Assembly (NCBI GenBank): GCA_003586115.2
Contig: QVOM02000091.1
Span: forward strand, 1,935,731-1,999,730
DNA from: Salvator merianae
Taxonomy: Eukaryota; Chordata; Lepidosauria; Squamata; Teiidae
Direction of reading: 5' to 3'
Length of the DNA stretch: 64,000 nucleotides
Under the pieces are notes generated by a model that was given only the letters and a program-made list of their open reading frames with translations, did not search any database and was not told the DNA's origin. The position numbers and the translations under genes are program-made. Below, piece after piece: positions 23,055 to 34,194 of the stretch. Each line of letters opens with the position of its first letter. Positions within the stretch are counted from its first letter, which is position 1.

Positions 23055-23470
23055 CTCCGAAAGTGCCTCCAGGTGGCAAGAAGAAATTGTGGGATCTCCT
23101 TTAGACTCTAGAATTGTCTCTTGTCACCCCTGCCAGATGGTAGGAGTCAATCCCAGCTTTGTACCTGTGTCTGGCAGTTCTTTGTGTTATTGTTCCTGGT
23201 TGAAATACCCGGATGTCAGCCAAGTGCCCGCCCACTTACCTTTGCATTTTTCTCATGTTTGGCTTGCATCTGGGTATTTCAACCAGGAATAGAGACACGA
23301 AGAGCCACCAGACAGAGGTAAGGAATAGGTATTACAGAAAACCTAGTGTCAGTGTTGGATTTTCAGTAATACTGATGTTTTGGATTTTTGACTGTCAAAG
23401 ATATGTGTGACATTCCCAGTAAATTCCTGGGAGAATCATGGGTTTTTACCCACATCTGGAAGCATGCCTC
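23055..23470. mobile_element. Diverged family D element
   Basis: Inner inverted repeat 'gttcctggttgaaatacccgga ... atctgggtatttcaaccaggaa' between outer ends gtgcctccaggtgg and ccacatctggaagc. Confidence 0.5.
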
Positions 23471-23654
23471 CTTCTTCTTTTTAACAATGTATATAGTAAT
23501 ATTTCATCAATACAATATCATGTAATACTGCACTAAACAATAAAGTGCCAAACATACAATGAAAGATATAAATGCAAACTGATAGAAAATAGAAAGAGCA
23601 GGTAATTCCCATATGTTCAATTATTAGTCATTGGGCAAAGAACAGGGGTTAATT

Positions 23655-24125
23655 CAGAGTAGAAGTGCAACTCAGTAATAGAACAAACTGCCTGGAAAGC
23701 AGAGAGTTGCCGGTTCAGTCCCCAGCCTCTCCCTGGAAGTAGCCCATGGCAAATCACTTCTGTACCTCTGCCAAGAAAACTGCATAGAGGTTAGTTAGCT
23801 TTTTGTAAACTCTGTATTCAATTTCTCATGCTTGGAAGAAGTGTACAATTTCACTGATGTAAAAAATATTGTACTTGGTTTTGTAGTTCTTGTGTATAAA
23901 TCAATATTTTTCAATTTAAAAAAAACTGCATAGAGGTGCCTATGGAGTCTGGGAGTGTGTGTAGCTCAGTGGTAGAGCAAACTGCCTGCAAAGCAGAAGG
24001 TTGTCAGTTTGATCCCCATCCTCTCCCCAGAAGTAGGCAATGGCAAACCACTGCTATACCTCTGCCAAGAAAACTGCACAGAGACACCCATGACTCAGCC
24101 ATGACTCAGTGGTACCAAAGACTAA
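23655..24125 (+). mobile_element. Two tandem tRNA-derived SINE copies, the first split by an insertion
   Basis: Copy one runs 23655-23791 and copy two from about 23945 to 24125 with the intact head gtgtagctcagtggtagagc and tRNA-like B box ggtttgatcc-type text. Both have 'ggcaa-(c/a)cact' bodies and 'gccaagaaaactgca'. Confidence 0.8.
23792..23921 (+). mobile_element. 5'-truncated retrotransposon insertion with poly(A) and 16-bp TSD
   Basis: A 130-bp insert ending in an A run, flanked by exact 16-base direct repeats (aaaactgcatagaggt) at 23776-23791 and 23922-23937. Long target duplication plus an A tail is the hallmark of L1-type target-primed insertion. It interrupts the SINE. Confidence 0.78.
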
Positions 24126-24129
24126 CTAC

Positions 24130-25059
24130 AATGTTAAGATATGCTTTGGGGGTAGATAGTGATCTTCTAACATAGGCAAATGGTCTAGCAATGGTTTCCA
24201 TGCAGATGAATGTATTTTTAAAAGATAGGCCTTACGTCCTTTTCTTTGGGTCTGTAATAATTTCCTGACTTGCAAGTTCTCATGATTTGCCAGACGTTTT
24301 CACACAGATTCAGAGCAATTTTCCAATGCTGTACTACAGTGAGCCTTGCTGAAGTTAAGAGGAAGTTTAGCAGCAATTTGTTTTTAGATATTTATTGCTA
24401 TCTTTGAAATTAAAGAGAAGATAAAGTTCTGCAGAAAAAAATGCTGCAGTTAAGAGGAATTTAATCTTAATAAGGAAAGTTAATGACAATTTCACTTTCG
24501 AATTCATGCTACACTAATTTTGAAACAATGGAAATAGGAGGATAACCTTAACGATAAAAATTGGTTTGAACTTCTGTGGAATATATTGTTAAATGAATAT
24601 AACAATGCAGAAAGGTAGTATGTTGAGCATTAACAAACAAGAAAAATGGGGGGGAAATTGAGGAGTGCAATTTTGGATGCTGCAAATAAAAGAACTTACA
24701 TGGAACTGCCATCAAAGATTTCATTTATTATATCAACCGTAAAACATATAATAACATTCCCAATACGTGACCATGTACTACAGTTCCCAGGATGCACTGA
24801 GGGGTGGAGAGAGGGATAGGAAGTGTAGGGAAAGGGTCTATATATTTTTCTAACACTTAAAATCAGTGGATATGTAATGTTAAGATATCTGTTGTATAGT
24901 TGGTGTTGTGTTTTTGATTGGTTTTATTTTCATCCTTTTTTTCATTTGCGTACTTTAATAAAAATAATTAAAAAGAAATTTTTGCAGTAATTTATTTTTA
25001 GATATTTATTGCTATCTTTGAAAATAAGAAAAAAACAGAGTTCTGGAGTAAAAACAATA
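24130..25059. other. AT-rich unassigned sequence, probable LINE remnant
   Basis: AT-rich with an A-rich end near 24955-24975 that resembles a LINE 3' end. No frame is long enough to classify it. Confidence 0.35.
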
Positions 25060-25462
25060 GGCTGGTTCCAGACACCATCCGAATATAGCACCAACAGGCA
25101 ATATTCCGGAGAAAAGGCCCTCCAGAATATTGCCTGTTCTCTAGACAATGCAGGGAACCACACTGTCTGTGCACTTTTGAGGTCACATACTGAAGTGCAT
25201 GATTGCAACAATTGCAAATGCACAGCCGTCTTTTCCAGATGCGTGACAGGCAGAACAATGATGGCGGCTCCGTCCAAAACATAAATGATAGCACTGTTTC
25301 AGGAAAACCCACCACAGAAGTCGGGTTTTCCTGAAATAGGCCACCACACGTTTTAGGAGGGGGATACAGCGTAGCTATGGTGGGGGTTGACACAGATACA
25401 TGTGGCAGTCGCAACATAGCAGTGCCAGAATGATGCTATATTCCTCCAGTCTGGATACAGCC
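25060..25462 (-). mobile_element. Family K element, inverted relative to 21736-22163
   Basis: The reverse complement matches the copy at 21736 across its length, including 'cctcctaaaacgtgtgg', 'aggaaaacccgact' and the terminal ggctg(t)atccagactgg. Confidence 0.68.
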
Positions 25463-26054
25463 TAGTTTTCAGCCAACGCAACTTGATTTCTTCATGAATG
25501 TCTGTTCAGAAAGATGTTATAACAGGACAGGACTATCAGAGGTGAAAATAAGTTCCTTTACATCCCCTCCAACAGAAAGATGATATAGTAGAAAAGGAGG
25601 TGTTTTCTTTGGAGGTGTTATATCACAGGTAACCTATTTCAGTGGTGCTCCAGAAAGTGCCACCAGAAGTTGGTCACGCCTGAAAACAGCCATGCCAGAA
25701 ACTACAAAGGCCAGGAACTTTTGTTCCTGGTCTTCATAGCTTCAGCACTGTCTCCAAGAGCTCCAGAGACAGCAGTTAGGCTGGAGTGAAATGGGCTATC
25801 ATCTCCAACAGCAATCTCTTCCAGCATGGGATAGGTTGCTTGTTCCAGGACAAGCATCCCACCCTGGCCTGGAACAGAGAAGGCAAGCGTGGAAAAATCC
25901 TAAAAAGATACAGTGGCCAACAACATCTAAAGCTGCTGAAATATCCTACAGGATCAACAGAGTTGCATTCTCTTTGTCTCCCTCTCTCAAGAGGTCATCC
26001 ATCAGAGCAACCAAGGCTGATTATTTCTCTAAATCACACCTGAACCCAGAGTGA
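25463..26054. other. Unassigned intergenic sequence
   Basis: The part 25880-26050 ('aagatacagtggcca ... ggtcatccatcagagcaaccaag') looks like an old repeat but I cannot name it. Confidence 0.35.
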
Positions 26055-26267
26055 GGCTGCGATCAGCCATAGCAAAAGGGGCACCTCAGAGGCTCCTCAG
26101 AGAAACAGTGTGTGGCCCTCATGCCCCCAAACTTCTTTAATCCCGCCTTTTCTAGCATAGAATGTTCATGAGAGGGGGGAGGGGCAGACTGGTGGGTGAA
26201 AAGCCTCACCTCAGAGCCTTCAATAAGGCGCCTCAGAGGTGCTTTTTTTCCTGTGTCTGATCGCAAC
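26055..26267. mobile_element. MITE (family E)
   Basis: Termini ggctgcgatcag and ...gtgtctgatcgcaac. Internal 'gcacctcagaggc', 'ccttttctagcatagaatgt', 'catgagaggggggaggggca'. A TGA precedes it; the right-hand copy is mutated. Confidence 0.68.
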
Positions 26268-28685
26268 TCGAGGCTACCTCTGGACATCAGGCAAATCCTG
26301 CAGTCTTCTCAGCATTGTATTGGACTTCCCAGACACCCCCGTATGGCCATCCTAATGCAATGCCAGTTGCAATATGGAGAAGACATTAAAGGAAATCCAG
26401 CAGTGGCAAAGAGTTTCTCATAATAAGCCATGTTGACCTGCATGTCTGGCAAGATGCAAATGAAATTGCATCGCTAGGGACTTCCAGGTATCAGTCAAGC
26501 ATGTGAAAAACAACAAAAGAAAGGGAGCAGGCATTGGCTGGCTTCCAGAAGTCCCTAGTGAGGTGATTTCCTATGCTGCTCGCTAGACGTGCAGCTAAGC
26601 TGGGGTTTGCATCACAGGACCAGTGAGACATAGCAAGAGGCAATTGTATGATCTTGTTTAAACCACATTTCCTCTTGGTATCTAGAGACAGCCTGAAATG
26701 AGCCAAGATCATTGGTTTCCTCTAAGAGTGTCTGCAATTGTGCCACTGCTACCCTTTCTAACATCCGGTCCAAGAAAGGTCACAGGTATTTGTGACTGGA
26801 TACAATTGCAACGGATTCCTTTCCATCAGGACACACCCTCTTTAATTCCTCATCTTCTCTCAGTTTCAGTCCAGCTTCAGTCCACTTTCAGAGCAAGAGA
26901 ACATATCAGCAAAGTAAGAAGCATTATCTAACTCACAAGGTCTACCTTTGGTTTAGATAAGGTGGGGGAAAAATGACCAGTTATTTGGCTGATGTGTTTT
27001 CCCACTCTGAAGTTGGACTGAAACTGGATTAAAATTTAGGTTTACACACTTTTTAAAGTACTGCTTCAGATTGCTTGAGTTTCCCAAGTCTATTGTGATG
27101 TTCCTCTCATATAGAATTGGGGGTTTTATTTCTGTATTTACCTGTGCTTTGTCGCGACCAGTGGGTCTGGAATAGCCCATGCCACTGATTCCAACCACCT
27201 GATCCCAACCACGGGAAGACGTGGGCTGAATCAGTGGATCATCCCACGTCACAGCTGCATCCCCTGCCTCCAAGGGCTAGGAACAAATGTTCCTACCTTG
27301 TGGTCTCCAGGGGGTGCTTTTTAGCAGTGCACTATGGTGTACCACTGAAAAGTGACTTCCAGCAGTCTCAAACAGGGGAGGCATGGCTTCTGTACATCTC
27401 CTGTGTTCCAGATCAGGGCTGCACTGGTCCGCTGGTAGACCCAATTAAACAGGTCTTCCAGTGATCCCGAACAAGGTCTCCCTACTCTGAATCACGCTCT
27501 ATCTAAAGCAGACAGAGTGGATCGGGGGGGCGTGGCCTCATAGATCCTCATTAACATGCAGATCTATGAGGTTCAGATGCATATTACATAGCTCTTAATG
27601 CGAATTAAGGGTCCATGCAGAAAGGGCCGAGGCTGATTTCCTTGAACATGCCCTTTCCTAGTAAAGTACATTAATCCCTTTTTATCCATAGTCTCACTAA
27701 GTATTTTCTCTTATAATGTTTGTGGGTTTTATTGCCTCAATTCATTATACCAAACAAAATTTTCAGCTATATGGAATCCAATTCTCCTTTTTCCTGGATC
27801 AGCAGTGGTGTGGCCTCAAAAATCCATACAAATATAAAAATCTATGAGGTCTAGAAGTGTAGTACATGGACTACATGCTGCTTCTTCCACTTGTGTTTTA
27901 CTAGACCTTTCAGCAGTTTTAACATATTATTGGACTATTTTTCCCTCCCAGGAGATATTTTCTCCTAACATGAGTTCAGAAGTGTTTGCCTCTTACTTTA
28001 AAAGTCTTATTTTCTAACTTTTGTTATTAAACTTTAGCAAAGCAAATTTCTCAATAGTAAGTCCTGAAAAGCTTAAGCTTATTTTTTAAAGAGTCAAAAA
28101 AATGTTTATGAAGTATCCTTTGAGACCCATTTGGGCCTGCTAAGTTTTGTTTGGTGGCATAGTGAGCAGACAATGGAACCCAGTTTATTGTGAGGTAGTG
28201 GTAAGTGGATGGTTCATTTATGCTCCCTCCTCTATATATTTCCTTTTATGATTTGCTCATTTTACTACAGGCCATTCTGTGGCAGGATTCAGGAAACGGA
28301 TGCTTTCTATTTTGTTTCCTTTACGTGCCAGAGTTCCCCTTTTTCAAAGTTGAACTAATAATGAATTTTCCACATCAAGGAAGTTAACAGGTTGAGAAAT
28401 AACAAACCTCTTCCGGCATCCTCCGTGACAAAATTACTCACTGCCACCACACAAGACTCCTGGAGCTCATTTATACACTACATTTAAGATCTTGTCCTTT
28501 CCCTCCTTCACTTTTATATACAAATTTTGATTTATTTGGTAGCTGCTGTAGGAGAACAAGGAGACGGAAAGAGAGAAATGCTCTCAGGCTCAAAAACTAA
28601 GGAGAGAACACTATCTTTTGTTGTTCAAATGTATAATATGGCAAAAGGTCACCAAACTGTCTCCAAAAAATGCAGTTTGAACAAA
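26268..28685. other. Unassigned intergenic sequence with an inverted repeat
   Basis: About 2.4 kb without a gene. Inverted arms at 26861-26910 and 26988-27026 (cagtttcagtcca ... tggactgaaactg) indicate a degraded foldback element. A second short element may end near 27620 (cagaaagggcc). Confidence 0.45.
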
Positions 28686-28689
28686 AAAA

Positions 28690-29210
28690 TGCTGTATAAA
28701 CTGTTGTTTTTGGGTACCATTGAGTCATGGTTGACTCCTGGATGACTGCATGGGCACCACTATGCAGTTTTCTTAGCAGAGATACAGAAGTGGTTTGCCG
28801 TTGCCTACTTCTGGGGAGAGGCTGGGGATCAAACCAGCAACCCCCTGCTTTCCAGGCAGTTTGCTCTACCACTCAGCTATAGCCTTTTCACAATTGGGGC
28901 CCTCCATGGGCCCCTCCATGCAGTTTTATTGGCAGACATACTGAAGTGGTTTGCCATTGCCTACCGCTGGGGAGAGGCTGGGGATCAAACCAGCAACCCC
29001 CTGCTTTCCAGGCAGTTTGCTCTACCACTCAGCTATAGCCTTTTCACAATTGGGGTCCTCCATGGGGCCCTCCATGCAGTTTTATTGGCAGACATACTGA
29101 AGTGGTTTGCCATTGCCTACTGCTGGGGAGAGGCTGGGGATCAAACCAGCACTGCTTTCAAGCTGCTTGCATTAGCACTGAGCTACACTACAGCCCCTCT
29201 TGGGGGTATA
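28690..29210 (-). repeat. Tandem array of three SINE units, 156-bp period
   Basis: The minus-strand tRNA-derived SINE body recurs three times; the anchor 'tgcagtttt' occurs at 28764, 28920 and 29076, an exact 156-base step. Units two and three share the linker ttttcacaattgggg and are nearly identical. Only the first unit has the full SINE tail. Confidence 0.9.
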
Positions 29211-29569
29211 AACTGCGAGAATGATTAAATGAACTGATATCGTATGAATGCCTGGTAAAGCTCTTGCTACTTTTCCACAAACTTTGCCCAACAGCAGCTG
29301 AATATCACCTGAAGTTTTTCCATACGTGACAAGTTACATCTGCAGAAATTCCCTCTTCCATGCTGGTAGTGAAGGACAAGGAGCCTTGCACTCCTTTTCA
29401 CATGTTCACCTTATTCTAGTGCCATGTGGCCTGCCCAGCTTTACCCTTTGAATTGTGATGTGCTTCTGCTGTCCTGCCTTGCCAAGCATCCCTGCTGCTG
29501 GTTTTGCTTGTTGCTGCTCCTGACTGCCACCAGACCTACCTGTGACATCTGCCTCTACCACCAGAAGAG

Positions 29570-30095
29570 GTAATGGTGACAGCAACCAGCCTGGATAGGG
29601 TTGGAAAGGGTTAGAACAAGGTCAGGTGTGTCAAAGGCTACCAGATTAGATGCCTAGCTACTGCCTCCTTTTATGTTCTTAGAATGATATCTGAATACTG
29701 CCTCCAGGTTGGAAAGACAGGTAGGATGCCTCTGAAGGTCATTTGCAGGGAGTCAAGAACAGATGAAGGCTCTGCCTTTGTCTTCTGCTTGAGAAACCCA
29801 GAAGCGATTGGTGGGCCACTATATGAGACAGGATGCTGAACTAGAGGGGCTGTGGCCTGATCCACTGGGGCTCCCCTTAAGTTCTTATACTCTTAGAATG
29901 ATACCTAGATACTGCCTCTGGGTTGGAGAGACAGGCAGGATGCCTCTAAAAGCCATTTGCAGGGAGTTGAGAGCATGTGAAGGTTTTGCTTTTGTCTTCT
30001 GTTTGAAAAGCCCAGAGGCAATTGGTGGGTCACTGTGTGAGGTAAGATGCTGGACTAGACGGGCTGTGGCCTAATTCAGCCAGACTCCTCTTATG
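29570..30095 (+). mobile_element. CR1-like LINE 3' tail, tandemly repeated
   Basis: Two nearly complete tail units of about 214 bases, plus a leading partial unit, all joined at 'cttagaatgatayct'. Each has 'catttgcagggag', 'tgccttt-gtcttctg' and 'ggactaga-gggctgtggcct'. Confidence 0.8.
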
Positions 30096-30173
30096 ATTTC
30101 TCTGGAACTGCGACTCTGTCAAATCTCTGCCCCCAGTTCCAAACTCTGGACTCTCTGCAAGCAAGTACTGGGG

Positions 30174-30804
30174 TCATATCATTATTCTTAATATGCTGAT
30201 GTACTGCTCACATGCCCCTTCCTGCCCCCACTGCCAAGATCGAAGATTAGCCTTTGATCTTGATGGGGTTGTTATTGTCCAGTCATTTAGTTGTGTCTGA
30301 GTCTTTGTGACCCCATGGACCACAGCACAGCAGACCCATCTGTCCTCCAGTATCTCCAGAGGTTTGCTCAAGCTCATGTTCATTGCTTTCATTACATTAT
30401 CCATCCATCTCATCCTCTGCCCTCCCCTTCTCCTTTTGCTTTCAATCTTTTCCATCATCGAGATCTTTTCCAATGAGTTCTGTCTTCTCATTACGTGACC
30501 AAAGTATATGAGCTTCAGCTTCAGTCTTTGTTCTTCCAATGAACAGTCAGTGTTGATTGTTTTTTAGTATTGACTGATTTGATCTCCTTGCAGTCCAAGG
30601 GGCTCTCAAAAGTCCTCTCCAGCACCACAATTTGAAAGTGTTGATTCTCTGGTGCTCAACCTTCCTTGTGGTCCAACCTTCACAGCCATACATTACTACT
30701 GGGAAAACCATAGCTTTGATTATACAGACCTTTGTCAGCAAGGTGATGTCTCTGCTTTTTAAAATGCTGTCCAAGTTTGCCACACTTCTCCTCTCAAGGA
30801 GCAA
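30174..30804 (-). mobile_element. LINE C-terminal region, RTE/BovB- or L2-like
   Basis: The minus strand reads, in two frames, VFPVVMYGCEGWTTRKVEH ... LWCWRGLLRAPWTARRSNQS, then KLKLIYFGHVMRRQNSLEK ... RRRGGQRMRWMDNVMKAM ... VVHGVTKTQTQLNDW. This tract, downstream of the RT palm, is typical of BovB/RTE or L2 LINEs; I cannot decide between them without a search. It is truncated and frameshifted. Confidence 0.8.
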
Positions 30805-31590
30805 GTGTCTTTTAATTTCATGGCTGCAGTCACCGTCTGCAGGTGGGGGCGACCTAAATCAGGAAATGCCCCCCTCAGGCCAATTCCTGTGTTCAATCAC
30901 TGGAAAATCACCAAGGGGCCCAGTAAGTTCCACTGAGCCATAGAGGTCAGAGGTCAGAATGTTTCCATCAGAAAATTCCTGTTGCAGTTAGGGGAGGAGT
31001 GAAAAGTTGGCAGCAAATAAATGAGAAATAGACCTATGATTTGCAGTGCTTTGAAACCACATATGTGCATGGGTGACTTGCCATTGAGCCATCAATATAT
31101 GATTTCTTTTCTCATGAGGCTAACCCAACACCACAGATCATATCTGCCTGCCAAAGCAGTTCCCGACTGCCTTTCAGCTCCACCCTTAACATTAACCCTG
31201 TAACCAAAATAAAAGGGATGGAAAGAGGAAGGTGATGATATTTGGAAGGAAGAAGTGGGAGACAATTCCACCACCTCTCTAGAACACCCAAAAGATCAGG
31301 CATTGATCGAGAGGAAAAAGGAAAACCTCCCTCTGCCCACCCAGGAAAGTATGTGTACTGTCTCTGATAGTTCTCTTGCACGTTCACACCCTAAAAATAG
31401 AATGAGGCTAAGGAACAGAAACAGTCTCAATGCTGGGATAATGAAAATACTGGATAGATCGAATTGGGAAGGAATCACTCAGAGAAAAACCAGATAAGCC
31501 TTTTGGGGTGTGATCCCTCAGAATCATGGACTGCTTGAGATCGTCCTAAACTTTGGGTGTGACTGTAGCCTTTGTAAAAATGGATTTTTT
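30805..31590. other. Unassigned intergenic sequence
   Basis: No supported gene. Overlapping short frames at 31021-31497 on both strands show no recognised family. Confidence 0.35.
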
Positions 31591-31795
31591 GTTTTTTAAT
31601 TTCAGTATTCATGTCCTGCCATTCATCCAAAGGTTCCAGGGCAGGCTACAAGAATAAAAAGACAAAATCCATAAACCAAACTAAGACATACTTAAAATAT
31701 AACCCTCTCCCCCCACACCAGCAGGACAACGCTCAGAGGAAGCTAAACATCGAAGGCCTGGGCGACATTGGAATTGTCAAATTTTTTTTTTTGAA
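31591..31795 (-). mobile_element. L2-type LINE 3' end, reverse
   Basis: Reverse tail phrase 'ccaaaggttccagggcaggctac' followed by 'gaggaagctaaacatcgaaggcctgggcgac'. Confidence 0.7.
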
Positions 31796-31944
31796 AAAGA
31801 ACTAAATACATGAAATGTAAAAACATGGCTGCAGCTAGAAATACATAGGAGGTAAGTGACAAATTATGGAAGAAATGTGGAGTTCCTCACACCCATGTTC
31901 AAAACCCTCCTGTCTGATCATGCATAAATGGTGCAGCCAGATGA

Positions 31945-32262
31945 AGCTGTAATTTATTTTTATTTATTTATTTATTTGCTTTTTTATCCTGCCCTATACC
32001 TGAAGGTTTCAGGGCAGGTTACAACAATAAAAAACAGAATGTAAAAGGCACACATTAAAAACAGTACCAGTGCCTGAAAGTGGGGAGGGAAAGCTATCTT
32101 TAGCCAAAGAAGAGGGTGAATAGGTACGTCTTCACTGCTCTCCTAAAGATGTAAAGTAAAGAACCTTGATGCACCGCAGGGGGAAGAGTGTTCCACAGTC
32201 TGGGGGTCACCACTGAAAAGGCCCTATCCCAGGTGCCCACCCCTCTAGCTATTATACTTTTT
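31945..32262 (-). mobile_element. L2-type LINE 3' end, reverse
   Basis: Begins with (TTTA)n, then 'tcctgccctatacctgaagg' and 'gttccacagtctgggggtcaccactgaaaaggcc', the same order as the copy at 7180. Confidence 0.8.
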
Positions 32263-32850
32263 TAAAAATCTAGGAAATAGGAATACTTCCCAAATGACTC
32301 AAGGCACACACCGATCGCTCAACGATCAGACGTCTGTCAAGCAGTCACTGCATCAAGTCGCTGCTTGGAAGGTTGCTGGCCTCGTGTCTACTGACCCTGA
32401 CGAAGCAGCAACAGATAGCAGTGCTGGTTGCTGCCAGAGACCCACTATCAATGCCGGATTTCCTTGCTTCACAGAACCTGTGCTACCGGGATGTTTAACT
32501 GGGCTGAACTGAAGCAGAAAGTGTGCTTGGAGAGCACACACTGGTACTTGGAGAGGGCGCCATCTCCTGGCATAGCTAGTGCACTGCAGGCATGAAAGCA
32601 CAGAAACTGGCCTAGAACTCTTCGTTCTTGCCTTTCCTTGGCAGGGCCCCAAGTGTGCAAAAAGAGCATCTTATTGCTTAGTCACGGCCATCAAAGGTTC
32701 TGCTCAAAAACACAGCAAATCAGGCCACTGTTGTTCCAACAGCCTCCCTGGTGGCCCTTAAAGAGCACTTGTTCCATTCTTTAGCCTCGGGCTGCCCTAA
32801 AATGGAGCAGAGAGCCACGGGTCGGGGGAGGCCCTCTGACTGGAGCAGAG
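32263..32850. other. Unassigned intergenic sequence
   Basis: Nothing recognisable seen. Confidence 0.35.
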
Positions 32851-32942
32851 AGGTGCGCTTATTTGTTTATTTAAAACATTTCTGTGCATCTTTTTCATAT
32901 TAAAAATCTCAAAGTGGTTTACAGTTAAATCTCTGCATCAAT

Positions 32943-33122
32943 GGCCCTTTCTGCACTTGGCCTTATTCTAGATTATATCCTAGAACAGGGACCTGCCATC
33001 TGCACGCTAGTGTAAGCTATGGCAGACCCCACCCAGGGCTTGCTGTAATCTGCACCAGCATGTGGATAGCAGGTCTCTATTCTTGGATATAATCCAGAAT
33101 AAAGCCAAGAGCAGAAAGGGCC
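32943..33122. mobile_element. Palindromic MITE (family C), 180 bp
   Basis: Termini ggccctttctgcacttggcc and its inverse, with arms holding 'attctagattatatcctaga ... tcttggatataatccagaat'. Other copies are at 51451-51629 and 58276-58455. Confidence 0.82.
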
Positions 33123-33249
33123 AGTCATAGGGAATGCGGACCAGGGCGTTGATCCCGCTTTGGGTTGCATGTTTGCACTGTACTTGCTGAAGCAAGTTTC
33201 AGGGTGTGGTGATACAGCATGAGGTGGAGGTGATCTTGAGAGGGCTTCC

Positions 33250-33900
33250 AGTGGTGTTACGCCTATAAATCAAGCAGGCAGATATACAGGCCTGCCGCCT
33301 GGAGCACACACATCCCCAAAACACGCTTCCTCCAAGGTGAAGGTAAGAAATTTATTTGCCAGCAAACAAAGGATGCTTGGGGCTTTCGCCACAAAGCAAG
33401 TGCCCAGGGAACATTGTAGTTATACACCTTTTATACCTCCTACAGATAACATACTTTCTAAACTCTTAGCCTCTATTGGCAATTTCTACTATATGCACCA
33501 TTACATGTTCATTGTTATTCATAACCACCCATTACGTGCCTTGTGCCTTCTCGTATAACATACACGCATGGTAATGATCTGTGACGAAACAAAAGGTGTG
33601 TTTTAAACCCCTTTTCCTACAACTTTACATCTAGTTTTACTTTTCCTAGCATCCTTATCTTGTGACTTGGCCATGGCCTCTTGGACCCTTCTGTTTTAAT
33701 CTTCCTTCTGTCCAGTACTCCCTCTATCTGGGGCTGTTTTCTATCTCTGCAGTCATCCTGTTTCTATGCAAGCAGGCAAGCAAACTGTATAACAGAAGCA
33801 AATTGCCAAGTTATAAGCTTAAACAGAAGCAAAAACCCATCATTCTACACTATGGCTATATTGGGCATCACATTGGGAGCCTGATGTTAGAGACTATCCT
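33250..33900 (-). mobile_element. Probable solo LTR of an endogenous retrovirus, reverse
   Basis: Read on the minus strand, a TATA box (ggtataaaagg, 33437-33427) is followed about 75 bases later by AATAAA (33356-33351). Then comes about 100 bases of U5-like sequence ending near ggcgtaaca, close to the expected ...CA end. This U3-R-U5 order is the layout of a retroviral LTR. No gag, pol or env frame adjoins it. The U3 boundary and the target duplication are unresolved. Confidence 0.5.
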
Positions 33901-33928
33901 CCTTTCTCCTATGGGCTTGGGTTTGGCA

Positions 33929-34183
33929 CAGTGGCGTAGGAAGGGGGGCGAGGGGGGCGGTCCGCCCCGGGCGGCACGTCGTGCCAGGCAGCACATCCAG
34001 CCAGGATTCATAAGTTGCGTGTGCGGTGGCATGTAACAGGTGTACATGTTCAACTGACAGGTGTTCAACTGTCCCTCTCAGCCTCTATCAATATGCCCGC
34101 CGGCCTGCGGGCATTTTGTATTGACAGAGGGGCGGCAAACTCGGGCACAGCCCCGGGTGGCAAAACTTCTAGCTACACCTCTG
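33929..34183. mobile_element. hAT-type MITE, 255 bp, 8-bp TSD
   Basis: Termini are cagtggcgtagg and ...ctagctacacctctg. It is flanked by exact 8-base copies of gtttggca at 33921-33928 and 34184-34191. An inner hairpin (cctctatcaatatgcccgcc ... gggcattttgtattgacagagg) is present. Eight-base duplications mark the hAT superfamily. Confidence 0.88.
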
Positions 34184-34194
34184 GTTTGGCAATA

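Noticed and set aside
28690..29210. CRISPR-like array
   Set aside because: The regular 156-bp period comes from tandem SINE units; there are no short repeats with unique spacers, and the genome is eukaryotic.
31021..31497. Cluster of short overlapping frames on both strands
   Set aside because: All are under 100 codons, overlap each other, and have no motif.
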